64,000 nucleotides of DNA from CAVQJU01 sp963755195. GTDB lineage: Bacteria > Acidobacteriota > Vicinamibacteria > Vicinamibacterales > CAVVIG01. The notes beneath the pieces are model-generated. The model was not told the origin of the DNA. It worked only from the letters and a program-made list of their open reading frames with translations, and searched no databases. Position numbers and translations under genes: made by a program. Position 1 is the stretch's first letter; each line of letters begins with the position of its first letter. Location: positions 744,001-808,000 of the forward strand of contig CAVWIZ010000004.1 in the NCBI GenBank assembly GCA_963755195.1, read 5' to 3'. This document shows positions 8,614 to 16,899 of the stretch, piece by piece.

Positions 8614-9222
8614 ATGCCGAGGCTTGCCGTCGCCACCACCAATCAGGGAAAACTCCGCGAGATCCGGCAGCTGCTCGACGGACTGCCGTTCGAGCTGGTG
8701 ACGCTGACGTCGTGGCCGGATGTGGCCGCTCCGGAAGAGGTCGGCGCGACATTTGCCGAGAACGCCCGGGCGAAAGCGCTCTACTATGCCGCGCAGACAG
8801 GCGAATTGACCGTTGCCGAAGACTCGGGTCTGGAGATCGACGCGCTCGACGGGGCCCCGGGCGTCGAGTCGGCGCGCTTCGGCGGACAGGGTTCCACCTA
8901 TCCCGAGAAGTTCGCGCTCATTTACGACGCGCTCCGCGCCAAGGGCGTCACAAACAGCCCGGCGCGATTTGTCTGCGCACTTGCGCTCGTACGCGATGGC
9001 CAGGTGTTGTTCGAAACGCGCGGCGTCGTCGCTGGCGCCGTCGCACCCGAGCCCAGGGGGAGCGGCGGGTTCGGCTACGACCCGATCTTCTTCTTCCCGC
9101 CGTTCGGCTGCACACTGGCGGAAGCCGGAGATCGAAAGGCGGCGGTCAGCCACCGCGGCGAGGCATTCCGCGCGCTTCGCGGCTTCCTGACCACGACGTA
9201 CAACGAAGAGAACGCGAAGTAA
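8614..9222 (+). CDS. rdgB: XTP/dITP diphosphatase (RdgB/HAM1)
   Basis: A 202-residue house-cleaning pyrophosphatase that hydrolyses XTP, dITP and ITP to monophosphates so that deaminated purines stay out of nucleic acids. The N-terminal ATTNQGKLREI nucleotide-binding loop, the catalytic AEDSGLEIDAL segment, GSGGFGYDPIF and the C-terminal SHRGEAFRAL motif are all present in order. Length matches the family. It is transcribed divergently from the Bat operon and convergently with rph. A CGCAGAG hairpin array lies directly after its stop. Confidence 0.96.
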   Translation: MPRLAVATTNQGKLREIRQLLDGLPFELVTLTSWPDVAAPEEVGATFAENARAKALYYAAQTGELTVAEDSGLEIDALDGAPGVESARFGGQGSTYPEKFALIYDALRAKGVTNSPARFVCALALVRDGQVLFETRGVVAGAVAPEPRGSGGFGYDPIFFFPPFGCTLAEAGDRKAAVSHRGEAFRALRGFLTTTYNEENAK

Positions 9223-9231
9223 TTGTCTCCA

Positions 9232-9349
9232 ACGTACAACGCAGAGACCGCAGAGGACGCAGAGCAATTCGTTCTTAAAGAGCAATTCGTTCTTAGGAAA
9301 ACTCTGCCTAAGAGACTCTGCGATCTCTGCGTGCTCTGCGTTGTACGTC
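9232..9349. repeat. CGCAGAG inverted repeat hairpin between convergent genes
   Basis: The left arm ACGTACAACGCAGAG plus further CGCAGAG units (about 9233-9265) pairs with a right arm ending CTCTGCGTTGTACGT (about 9316-9348). The loop holds two direct copies of GCAATTCGTTCTTA. It lies between convergent rdgB and rph. A sibling lies at 25951-26047, also between convergent genes, so a bidirectional terminator or mobile repeat is plausible. Confidence 0.8.
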
Positions 9350-9357
9350 GTCGTCGT

Positions 9358-10086
9358 TTACTTGACGAGGTGACCGACGATGGCGCGCTGCTTCTCGATG
9401 AGGAGACGGATGCCGGCATCGGCGAGGTCGAGCAGGCGGTCGAGCGCCGTCGCGGCCGAACGGGATCGCCTTCGGCCGTGCCCTGCACCTCGATGAACCG
9501 CCCGTCGCCCGTCTTGACGATGTTCATGTCCACTTCGGCGCGCGAGTCGTCCTCGTACGCCAGGTCGAGCAGCGCTTCGCCGTCCACGATGCCGACGCTG
9601 ATGGCGGCGACGTAGTCGGTCAGCGGGATCGTGCGGAGGACGTCACGCTCGCGCAGCTTCTCGAGCGCCAGCGCCAGCGCGACGAACGCGCCGGTAATCG
9701 AGGCCGTGCGCGTCCCGCCGTCGGCCTGGATGACGTCGCAGTCGATCCAGACCGTCCGTTCGCCGAGCGCCGGGAGATTGGTCACCGAGCGCAGCGATCG
9801 CCCGATGAGCCGTTGAATCTCCTGCGTGCGGCCGCCGACCTTTCCCGAGCGTCGCCTCACGCTGCATCCGGGTGCCGGTCGCGCGCGGCAGCATGCCGTA
9901 TTCGGCGGTCACCCAGCCCTTGCCGGTGTTGCGGAGGAACGGCGGCACGCGATCCTCGACGCTCGCCGTGCAGATGACACGCGTGCGTCCGGCTTCGATG
10001 AGCACCGACCCTTCCGCGTGTTCGAGGTAGTTGGGCGTGAGGAGCGTGTCACGGAGTTGGTTGGACGGCCGCTGGTCGGAACGCAT
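9358..10086 (-). CDS. rph: Ribonuclease PH (frame interrupted by three single-base insertions)
   Basis: A phosphate-dependent 3'-5' exoribonuclease that trims tRNA 3' ends. The first 80 residues (LRDTLLTPNYLEHAEGS, WVTAEYGMLPRATGTRMQR) and the later GGRTQEIQRLIGRSL, WIDCDVIQADGGTRTASITG and YEDDSRAEVDMNIV are textbook RNase PH. The frame shifts near 9842 (an extra A in AAA) and twice near 9440-9460 (an extra C, then an extra G). Removing all three restores one frame from the ATG at 10086 to the TAA at 9358, of normal family length. The tail AIVGHLVK is then in frame. Sequence error is the simplest reading because residues on both sides are well conserved. Confidence 0.9.
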
Positions 10087-10096
10087 CGTTCGATTC

Positions 10097-10669
10097 CTAT
10101 TCCACCCAGTGACTCAGGTTCTTCGCGAGTGGCCGCCGCAGATCGATGTGGCCCGCCAACGTCTCCACTTCCTTGCCGTCCACAAGCACCTGAACCGCCG
10201 TCACCCCCGGCAGGTTCATCGTCAGCGCATTGACGATGGTGTAGACCGTCAACAGCTCGTCGAGCGAACCGCCGGAATGGCCCGTGACGATGGCGCCGCT
10301 CAAGTCGACGTAGGCCTCGCCGTTCGGCGTCAGATAGAGCGCGCGAAGCGTGGTTCCTGGCGGCACGGCCGACACGAACGGCGGGGCGACGGGCGCGAGC
10401 TGGGCCTTGACGATCTCCTGCGCCTGCTCGGCGGAGCCGTCACCGTACGGAACATCCCGCTCGACACCGGCGAGGTGTCTGCCGTCGTCAGACACGTAGA
10501 ACAGCCGTGCTTTGATCTTGCGCCCCGTCGTCGCGGCCGCCGCCGGAGGCGGCGGCGCCGGTGGTGTCGAGCGACCGTACCGCCGCGGCAGCCCCACGAA
10601 CAGGAGCCATGCCACGGCCGCGGTGGCGATCGCCGCGGCGCCAACGGCCAGAGCGCGCGGCCCCGTCAT
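10097..10669 (-). CDS. GerMN domain protein, membrane-anchored
   Basis: A 190-residue protein with one N-terminal helix (about 8-28), a Pro/Ala-rich linker and a GerMN (sporulation/spore germination) domain including the motifs LRALYLTPNGEAYVDLS and VYTIVNALTMNLPGVTAVQVLVDG. In non-sporulating bacteria this domain is associated with cell-wall or lipoprotein functions. It lies 10 bp upstream of rph and 30 bp downstream of an N-acetylmuramoyl-L-alanine amidase gene on the same strand, which supports an envelope role. The frame is intact. Confidence 0.85.
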   Translation of the reverse strand: MTGPRALAVGAAAIATAAVAWLLFVGLPRRYGRSTPPAPPPPAAAATTGRKIKARLFYVSDDGRHLAGVERDVPYGDGSAEQAQEIVKAQLAPVAPPFVSAVPPGTTLRALYLTPNGEAYVDLSGAIVTGHSGGSLDELLTVYTIVNALTMNLPGVTAVQVLVDGKEVETLAGHIDLRRPLAKNLSHWVE

Positions 10670-10699
10670 GACGTCATGATGCGATGCCCGTGGTGCGCT

Positions 10700-12262
10700 T
10701 CACCGGGCGGTACCGTTTGTCGAGCCGCGTCGCTTTTCGTCGAGCACGTCGCGATACCGCACCATCGCGTCGATCACAGCCTGCACGAACGTGTTCTGAA
10801 ACTCGGCGCCCGCAAGCTGCTTTTCCTGGTCGGGGTTCGTCAGGTAGCCCATCTCGATCAGCACGGCCGGCATGTTTGCCGATTCGAGCACGCGGAGCGG
10901 CGCCGACGTAACCGGGCGATCCGAGAGCGGCACCCGATCGTGGAACTGTTCCTCGAGGAGGGCGGCCAGCGCGCTCGAGTGCTCGACGTGCGCAATCTGG
11001 GCGAAGTTCCAGGGGACGAACTCGATGTCGCGCGACCCTCCGCCAAAGGCCGGCACGTGCTCTGGGGTGAGGGCGGCGCGCGCGAGCCGCCCGGCATCGC
11101 CCTCGAAGGCCGCGGTGTAGAGCAGCGCGCCGCTCGTCGAAGTCCGCAGCGACGCGTTCGCGTGGAGGCTGATGAACAAGTCGGACTTGTTGTTGTTGGC
11201 GAGCGCCGTGCGCTGATCGACCGGCACGTTGCGGTCGTCGTCACGCGTCAGCAGCACGCGGATGCCGAGCCGCGCTTCGATGGCGGCCTTGAGCCGCCGG
11301 GCGACGGCAAGCGTGATGTCCTTCTCCGTGGCCCCCTCGGCCCCTTTCGAGCCCTCGTCGTCGCCGCCGTGGCCGGGATCGATCGTGATCGTCCGAATGG
11401 TCGCCGGCGCCGGCATGAGCGCGCTGATGTCGGGCGCCGGCGGCGGAGAGGCAGCGGCGAGCCCCGGTGAAGGCGCATTGTCGGGCAGCAACGCAGCCAC
11501 GTCGATCACCAGGCGCATCGCGTTGTCCACCGGCAGACTCGAGGCCCTGAAGCTGCCGAACCGTGTCCCCAGATCGACGACGATCGTCGTGGCGTCGGCC
11601 ACGCGAACCGCCGAGACGACGCCGGGAGTGGTGAACTGCAGGCCCGGGTTTGAGACGTCGAGCGTGTCGGCGTCGAAGCGAATCGTCAGGCGCTCGTTGT
11701 CCTGCGTGACGGTGCTGGTTGCGCGCGGCGTCGCGTCGATCGTCAGCCGCCCGCCGGCGCCGACGGTTTCGTAGCGCATCTGCACGCGCGGCACCCGCAC
11801 ATCGCCGACCAGGAGCAGCCGCGACGGCCGGCGGAGCTCGATCTTCGCGTCGTACACGAGCGCAAGCGCACGGCTGATGAACTCGGCCGGTACCAGCCAT
11901 CGGCGTGCCGGCGCGGGGCCCCGAGCCGGAGGCGCCGGAAGCGAGATGAGCCGGCCCGCCACGGATGCCAGCGCCTGGTCGAGCGTGAGGACAATGGTCT
12001 TGCCTTTGTACGTGACGGTGATGGCGCCGAGCGTATCCTCCCGTACCGCGAGCTGGAACATCGTGGCGAGATCGTCGAGCGCGACGAAGTCCTGCTCGTT
12101 GACCACCGTGGTCGGCAGGCTGCGGCGGCTGTCCTTGGAGAGGACCGTGAATGGGACCGGTTGACTAGACAGAAGGTGCGGGAACACGACCACAAAGAAC
12201 ACGACGAGCACAAAGAAGGCTGCGAACTGCCTTTGTGCTCGTGCGCGTTGTGGTTCTGTCAA
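10700..12262 (-). CDS. N-acetylmuramoyl-L-alanine amidase (Amidase_3)
   Basis: A roughly 520-residue zinc amidase that cleaves the peptide-glycan bond in peptidoglycan. The C-terminal catalytic domain has the zinc ligands in ITIDPGHGGDDEGS, the Glu in TEKDITLAVARRL, the His in DLFISLHANAS and the family end VLIEMGYLTNPDQEKQL. An AMIN-like beta-rich region lies in the middle. The listed start is a TTG, because no ATG precedes the signal-anchor; a GTG inside the hydrophobic stretch is equally possible. The signal region (FFVLVVFFVVVF) is encoded by one of the intergenic CACAAAG repeat arms. It is probably cotranscribed with the GerMN gene. Confidence 0.88.
   Translation of the reverse strand: MTEPQRARAQRQFAAFFVLVVFFVVVFPHLLSSQPVPFTVLSKDSRRSLPTTVVNEQDFVALDDLATMFQLAVREDTLGAITVTYKGKTIVLTLDQALASVAGRLISLPAPPARGPAPARRWLVPAEFISRALALVYDAKIELRRPSRLLLVGDVRVPRVQMRYETVGAGGRLTIDATPRATSTVTQDNERLTIRFDADTLDVSNPGLQFTTPGVVSAVRVADATTIVVDLGTRFGSFRASSLPVDNAMRLVIDVAALLPDNAPSPGLAAASPPPAPDISALMPAPATIRTITIDPGHGGDDEGSKGAEGATEKDITLAVARRLKAAIEARLGIRVLLTRDDDRNVPVDQRTALANNNKSDLFISLHANASLRTSTSGALLYTAAFEGDAGRLARAALTPEHVPAFGGGSRDIEFVPWNFAQIAHVEHSSALAALLEEQFHDRVPLSDRPVTSAPLRVLESANMPAVLIEMGYLTNPDQEKQLAGAEFQNTFVQAVIDAMVRYRDVLDEKRRGSTNGTAR
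12182..12260. repeat. CACAAAGAAC inverted repeat overlapping the amidase start
   Basis: The left arm (12182-12220) contains CACAAAGAACACGACGAG units. The right arm (12229-12260) carries the complement GCCTTTGTGCTCGTGC and related units. The minus-strand reading of this hairpin supplies the hydrophobic N-terminus of the amidase. Confidence 0.75.
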
Positions 12263-12298
12263 TTGAGGATCTCAGTCCTTGAGATCCCATTCTACCGG

Positions 12299-12360
12299 AA
12301 GGGCTCAAGGCTGAAGGCTACGGGCTCGCAGCCCTTGGCACTCAGCCCTTTGCCCTGTCG
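12299..12360. repeat. AAGGCT/AGCCCTT inverted repeat array
   Basis: Units of the type GGGCTCAAGGCTGAAGGCT pair with AGCCCTTGGCACTCAGCCCTT about 10 bp away. The array fills the gap between the amidase and PEGA-domain genes, both minus strand. Confidence 0.7.
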
Positions 12361-12368
12361 GTTCGCGG

Positions 12369-13019
12369 TCAGTATGCCCGGTACGTGATCGTCTGGCCCG
12401 GGCGAACGTTCACGTCGAGGCTCACCGGCGGCGGTCCACCCTGTGGCGGCTTGATCTCGATGTGGTGCGCACCAGGTTCGAGATTGACGCGTTGGAACGT
12501 GCCGTCGAAGTCGTCAACGATACCCACGTAGTAGCCGTCGGCGTAGACCGCGGCTTCGGGCGGCGCGTCGGTGATGCGAACGCCGCCATACGCCGACACC
12601 GCGTAACCGGTCGCAACGTACCCGCCGTAGGGGTAGCCATAGCCGCCGTAAGCGTACCCATACGGGTAACCGTAACCCAAGCCGAAGCTCAGGCTAAGCC
12701 CGTACGGATAGTAGCCGTAGCCGTAGTACGGGTACCCATAGTAGGGGTAGCCGTAATATCCGTAGTAGCCGCTGTACCTCGGCCCGTAGTAGTGGTTCCC
12801 ACCATAGTGTCCGCCGCCGCCGTGCGGCGGCCCGCCCCCGCCGGTTCGCGGTACGGCAGTGCCGACCGTGGCTCCACCCCGAGGTACCGCGCGGCCAGCA
12901 GCCGAGCCGCCCCCTCCGCCTCCGCCTCCGCCTCGGCGTTGGCCGGCATCAGCCAAGCTGACGCCGCCGCCAACAAGGAACAGCGCCAGAGCCCCGGTAA
13001 TGATCAGTTTGGTGTTCAT
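12369..13019 (-). CDS. Exported Gly/Tyr-rich protein with PEGA domain
   Basis: A 216-residue protein with a signal peptide (1-24, LFLVGGGVSLADA). A Gly-rich stretch and a striking Tyr/Gly/Pro repeat region (about 75-140, YYGYPYYGYPYYGYGYYPYG type) follow, and a C-terminal PEGA domain (about 148-216, ITDAPPEAAVYADGYYVG). PEGA domains are beta-sandwich modules of surface proteins. The Tyr/Gly region suggests a flexible, possibly cross-linkable spacer. The start is at 13019 because it opens the signal peptide; the upstream in-frame extension lacks it. No enzyme motif is visible. Confidence 0.75.
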   Translation of the reverse strand: MNTKLIITGALALFLVGGGVSLADAGQRRGGGGGGGGGSAAGRAVPRGGATVGTAVPRTGGGGPPHGGGGHYGGNHYYGPRYSGYYGYYGYPYYGYPYYGYGYYPYGLSLSFGLGYGYPYGYAYGGYGYPYGGYVATGYAVSAYGGVRITDAPPEAAVYADGYYVGIVDDFDGTFQRVNLEPGAHHIEIKPPQGGPPPVSLDVNVRPGQTITYRAY

Positions 13020-13121
13020 ACCGATATCCTCAACCTCTGTCCCCGCAACTTTGCTGCCAACGAGACCTGCTGAGTTTAGGCCCAGAATCACAGGTCTGTC
13101 TTTCCGACCGTCCTCGATTCA

Positions 13122-14795
13122 CTACTTACAACTGTAGCTCGCCGGATCTTCGGCACTGCCGCTTCCTTTATATATCGCCGTCCGAGGGTATTGGCAAACC
13201 AGGCGCTTTCCGACCTCCATCCCGTCTTTGAAGTGCGAGACGATGAGCTGGTCGGGAGCCTTGCCGTCTTCCTTCCACTGTTCGATCAGGTTGAGGGCGT
13301 TGAAGTTGAAGTTCTCGGCGCCGTTGGTGCCGGGGCCGTGCCCCATTCCGGGCACCATGAAGAAGCGCATCGACTCCCGAACCGTCCTGGCGCCCAGTTT
13401 CGCGAGGACGGCGTTGTAATAGTTAATGGCGACCTTCGGCGGCACCGCGGTATCGTTCCAGCCTTCGACAAGCAGGAGCTTCCCGCCGCGCGCGAAGAAC
13501 TTGCCCAGGTCCGGATCGACGGCGTTCACTGGCTGGATTTCCGGCCGGTTCGAGGCCGTCACGTCGCTGTCGAAGTTGATCGGTCGCGTCTTGTAGTCCC
13601 AGTTCGGATCTTTGAACACATAGTACTTGAAGAACTCCACGGGGATCCCGAGCGGCACCTCGCCGCCTGCGAGCTGCGCCCAGCCGAGCTCGCTGCCCGG
13701 GTAGAGGGGTGAGTAGATTTCCTCGCCCGTCCGCGGGTTTTTCGGGCCGGCGTAGATCTTTCTCGCGGCTTCGACTTGCGCCGCCGTCAGGCAGGCCTGC
13801 TGGTCGTTGTTCCCGGGACCGGTACAAATTGTCACGGCCGGGTCGAACGTGCAGTGCACGACGTCGCCGACGATGCCGTCCTTGATGCCGTCGAGGCCGT
13901 CGCAGGCCTCGAGCGCGGCCTTGTGGAGCACCGGATACTTTTCGGGCGGAATGAAGCTCGCCGCGTCCTTGTGCGTCGCCTGCCAGATCCACATCTGGCC
14001 GAAGGTGTGGCGCGTCAAGTAGGACGACATGCCGGTCACACTGATGGTGTCGTAGTCCTCGGGATACCGTTGAGCGGAACTGAGCGCGGCGATCGTTCCG
14101 CCTCCGCCTTCGGCCATGTACGAGAGCTTCGGCGCGGCGCCGTAGAACGCCTTGATCAACGCCTTCGACGCCACCGTCATCTCGTGCGTCGATCGGTACC
14201 CGAAATCCTTGATCTTCTCGGGATGCTCCATCGCGTAGCTCGAGTCGCCGTCATGGCCTGTGTTGTGGCCGGCCGCGGCGTACCCCGCTCGAACAGCGGC
14301 CGCGAGCGGGCCCGCGTTCACGCCGGCGCCGCCGCCGAGCCCGCCGTTGCCGGTGCCGCGGAACTTGCCGTTCCAGCCGGCGGCCCGACTACGCTCTTCC
14401 GAGCTACGTCGAGGCGCGCCGGAGCCTTCGGCGGAGGCGGCGGGCAGCCAAAGCTCCATCTTGATGTCCGAGTCGGCCGTCGGCCTGAGGGTCGCCTGGA
14501 CCCGGCAGAATGCGGGCACATCGGTGAACTGCGGCCCGCGGCCTCGCGCGCCGGCGGGTGCACCGCGTCCCGCGGGGGGAGTGAAGGCGCCCGCCGCCAC
14601 TGGCTGTGCCATCGTGACGGTCGTGTTGGGCAGCGACAGCGCCGACAGACTCTCGCAGGTCGCGCCCCGACTCTGCGACGTCGCGCTCCGTCGCTGAGCG
14701 CCGAAGCCTTTGGCGGAGACGGCGACTGCGGGGCTGCTGACCGCCAGCACGGCGATCACGGAGAAGCAGGCGAACGCCGGGCGTGTTGACGTCAT
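13122..14795 (-). CDS. Tannase/feruloyl-esterase family protein, catalytic motif degenerate
   Basis: A 557-residue exported protein (signal peptide 1-27 from the ATG at 14795). Overall order and motifs match tannase/feruloyl esterase proteins: GGLGGG, GYAAAGHNTGHDG, SAQRYPEDYD, CDGLDGIKDGIV, LLVEGWNDTAVPP and VPGMGHGPG. The hallmark CS-D-HC set is largely missing. The nucleophile region reads MAEGGGGT where GCSTGGR is expected, and the final Cys after the His is Gly; only the Asp and the His remain. Two in-frame copies of a 19-residue insert occur (near residues 25-43 and 119-137). It may be a binding protein or use a different nucleophile. It is divergent from the cytochrome gene at 14920. 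Confidence 0.8.
   Translation of the reverse strand: MTSTRPAFACFSVIAVLAVSSPAVAVSAKGFGAQRRSATSQSRGATCESLSALSLPNTTVTMAQPVAAGAFTPPAGRGAPAGARGRGPQFTDVPAFCRVQATLRPTADSDIKMELWLPAASAEGSGAPRRSSEERSRAAGWNGKFRGTGNGGLGGGAGVNAGPLAAAVRAGYAAAGHNTGHDGDSSYAMEHPEKIKDFGYRSTHEMTVASKALIKAFYGAAPKLSYMAEGGGGTIAALSSAQRYPEDYDTISVTGMSSYLTRHTFGQMWIWQATHKDAASFIPPEKYPVLHKAALEACDGLDGIKDGIVGDVVHCTFDPAVTICTGPGNNDQQACLTAAQVEAARKIYAGPKNPRTGEEIYSPLYPGSELGWAQLAGGEVPLGIPVEFFKYYVFKDPNWDYKTRPINFDSDVTASNRPEIQPVNAVDPDLGKFFARGGKLLLVEGWNDTAVPPKVAINYYNAVLAKLGARTVRESMRFFMVPGMGHGPGTNGAENFNFNALNLIEQWKEDGKAPDQLIVSHFKDGMEVGKRLVCQYPRTAIYKGSGSAEDPASYSCK
14384..14441. repeat. In-frame 58-bp intragenic repeat, copy 1
   Basis: This copy lies inside the tannase-like gene and encodes AEGSGAPRRSSEERSRAAG on the minus strand. 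It aligns without gaps to copy 2 at 14666-14723 with about three quarters of bases identical by hand count. The copies are 282 bp apart, in the same frame. Confidence 0.65.
14666..14723. repeat. In-frame 58-bp intragenic repeat, copy 2
   Basis: The second copy of the insert encodes AKGFGAQRRSATSQSRGAT just after the signal peptide of the tannase-like protein. The most conserved part is the GCCGAAGCC(T/C)TTGGCGGAG-like end. Confidence 0.65.
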
Positions 14796-14919
14796 GATGC
14801 GGCGAATATTGCGCCAAACGTCCGCGACGGTCAATTGGAACAGGTGGTTCCGCGGTCGGGCACACGGAGCCTGATAAAATTCAGCATCATTCCTTTTTTC
14901 TTACTGTGGAGGCTTTCTG

Positions 14920-15499
14920 ATGGTGAGGACGGCTTTGGGGAAGGGCTTGTTTGGAATCGGAATCCTGGTTGGCATGGTCAGCTTGATGGCCCAGTCGGCG
15001 AGCACGCCCGCGGCGCCGGCCGCCGCGGCGTCGGCAGCCAAAATCGCGCGGGGTAAGTACCTCGCGACCATCGGCGCGTGCAACGACTGTCACTCGCCCA
15101 AGATCGACCCGCAGCAACACCCCGATCCGAAGCGCCCGTTCTCCGGCCGGCCGCAGACGACCATGGCGCCGTCGCAGAACCCGGCTGAGATTCACGCGTC
15201 ACTCGATCTGACGGCGTGGGCGGGTCCCTGGGGCGTCAGCTACGGCGCGAACCTGACGCCCGATCCGGAAACCGGGTTGAAGAGGCGCTACACCGAGGCG
15301 TCGTTCATCAAGACGCTGCGCACGGGAAAGAAGCCGGAGGGTGAAGACCTGCTGCCGCCGATGCCGTGGGAGCTCTACAAGGTGATGTCGGACGACGACT
15401 TGAAGGCGCTTTACGCGTATCTCCAGACGATTCCCGCCATCAGGAACAACGTGAGGAGCGCCGTGGCCGCCGAAGCCGGCCAGCGCGACGAAAAAGTAG
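14920..15499 (+). CDS. Monoheme c-type cytochrome, exported
   Basis: A roughly 190-residue cytochrome with a signal peptide (about 1-25), heme motif CNDCH, the family stretch WAGPWGVSYGANLTPDPETGLK and LLPPMPWELYKVMSDDDLKALYAYLQTIP, whose Met is a likely axial ligand. It is clearly related to the minus-strand cytochrome at 58854-59448. The uninterrupted frame runs far past the domain into the next gene. One extra base near 15455 explains this: the corrected frame ends APWPPKPASATKK at the TAG 15497-15499, like other family members. It is a soluble periplasmic electron carrier, or a small-molecule dehydrogenase subunit. Confidence 0.8.
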
Positions 15500-15523
15500 C
15501 GACGGCAGTACAATCAGCCGGTT

Positions 15524-16729
15524 ATGGGTTCCGAACTGGACGCCAACCAGGTCCAGATTCAACGCATCGTTTCGAGCAAGGCGTTCAAGACGTCGGAGGT
15601 GCATCGAAACCTCCTGAACTACCTGGCCGAAAAATCGCTGTCGGGGGATGCGCAGCACCTCAAGGAATATACCGTCGGGCTGGATGTGTTCGGGAAGCCG
15701 GCCACCTACGATCCTCGGCAGGAGTCGGTCGTCAGGATGCACGTCGGCCGGCTCCGCCAGAAGCTGACCGAGTATTACCGCACGGAAGGCCAGGCCGATC
15801 CCGTCATCGTGGACCTGCCGAAGGGCGCGTTCACGCTGACGTTCGCGCTGCGACCGATCGTTGACGTGGAACCAGCGCCGGTGCTGCTGCCGCCGCCGTC
15901 CATTTCGACCCGTGAGATCGTGCTGGTGGCGTCGCTGGTGCTGGCGATTGTCTTCGCGGGCTACTTCGGTGTGCGTCTCTTGCGCGCCGAGAAGACGGCC
16001 GCCGCCGTATCGCCGTTGCCGTGGACGCCGGAGCTGCAGCAACTGTGGGGGCCGCTGCTGTCGTCGGATCGCCCGCTGATGGTGACGCTCTCGACCGATC
16101 CGTTTCAGAAGACCGCGCAGGGCGTGTCGTTTTCGACGGGCGCCTCAGGCATGACCGGCGTCGGCACGGCGAACGCCGCGTTTCTCCTTGGCCAGTTCCT
16201 CGGCCAGCGCAAGCGCAACGTGTTTCCCATTCGGAGCGACCTGCTGTCGATGGGCGAGATTGCGATGGGAGATGTGATTTTCGTCGGATCGACGGTGGGG
16301 AAGCCCCAGATTCAAGCGATTCCGCCGGTCGATCAGCCGTTCATCCTGACGCCAGAAGGTGTCAGGAACCTGAAGCCGGCGCCGGGCGAGCCTGCGTTCC
16401 TGGCCGATGCGTCCAAGGGCGGGCAGGACTTCGAGGAGAGCCACGCGCTCATCAGTAACCTTCCGGGGCTCTATGGCAACGGCAAGATCCTCTACCTGTC
16501 CGGGAATACGATCGCCAGCGTCATGGGAGCGGTGCAGGCGCTGACCGATCCGGACCTGGCCAAGCAATTGGTGTCGAGCCTGCGGACGCCGAACGGTTCG
16601 TTGCCCCGGTTCTACCAGGTGGTTCTGAAAGTCAAGGGGATGGACGACACGCCCATAGACATTTCTTATCTCTTTCACCGCGAGCTCCAGCTGTCGAAAT
16701 CGAAGCTGGGGGCCGGAACTTCCCCCTAA
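15524..16729 (+). CDS. Predicted winged-helix-type N-terminal domain protein with one membrane helix
   Basis: A 401-residue protein. The N-terminal 110 residues (SEVHRNLLNYLAEKSL, LKEYTVGLDVFGKPATYDPR, VVRMHVGRLRQKLTEYYR) form the module common in Acidobacteriota regulators that also precedes adenylate-cyclase or TPR parts, and it resembles a winged helix. A transmembrane helix follows at about 128-148. The C-terminal part is periplasmic, of unknown fold, and contains repeated TDPDLAKQLVSSL-like segments. It could be a membrane-bound one-component regulator. It starts 24 bp after the cytochrome stop on the same strand. The domain assignment is by pattern, not by search. Confidence 0.65.
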   Translation: MGSELDANQVQIQRIVSSKAFKTSEVHRNLLNYLAEKSLSGDAQHLKEYTVGLDVFGKPATYDPRQESVVRMHVGRLRQKLTEYYRTEGQADPVIVDLPKGAFTLTFALRPIVDVEPAPVLLPPPSISTREIVLVASLVLAIVFAGYFGVRLLRAEKTAAAVSPLPWTPELQQLWGPLLSSDRPLMVTLSTDPFQKTAQGVSFSTGASGMTGVGTANAAFLLGQFLGQRKRNVFPIRSDLLSMGEIAMGDVIFVGSTVGKPQIQAIPPVDQPFILTPEGVRNLKPAPGEPAFLADASKGGQDFEESHALISNLPGLYGNGKILYLSGNTIASVMGAVQALTDPDLAKQLVSSLRTPNGSLPRFYQVVLKVKGMDDTPIDISYLFHRELQLSKSKLGAGTSP

Positions 16730-16753
16730 CTCGTTGAAACCTGGCGTGAGAGC

Positions 16754-16825
16754 GGTCACATTTGTGTCACTGACCGTCTCTTGACCTATCCGACCCTTGG
16801 GTTTTGCCCGGGGCCGTGTTATCTT
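16754..16825 (+). promoter_or_regulatory. TGAC-box array with -10-like hexamer (site 1)
   Basis: GGTCA at 16754, GTCACTGACC at 16766-16775 and TTGACC at 16781-16786 are followed after 33 bp by TATCTT at 16820-16825. The same spacing of half-sites is found at four other promoters in this window. The downstream gene starts at 16900. Confidence 0.7.
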
Positions 16826-16899
16826 GCTGCCCATTACGGTGAGCCTTGCGAGCTCGCGCGGTTTTGGTGTTGGATGACATCGGGTGATGGAGGACGGCG

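Noticed and set aside
13122..14795. Ordinary tannase annotation
   Set aside because: The nucleophile and Cys pair are missing, so activity should not be assumed from family membership.
15366..15617. Overlapping small ORF across the cytochrome/regulator junction
   Set aside because: Composition is that of an out-of-frame reading; the cytochrome end and regulator start explain the segment.
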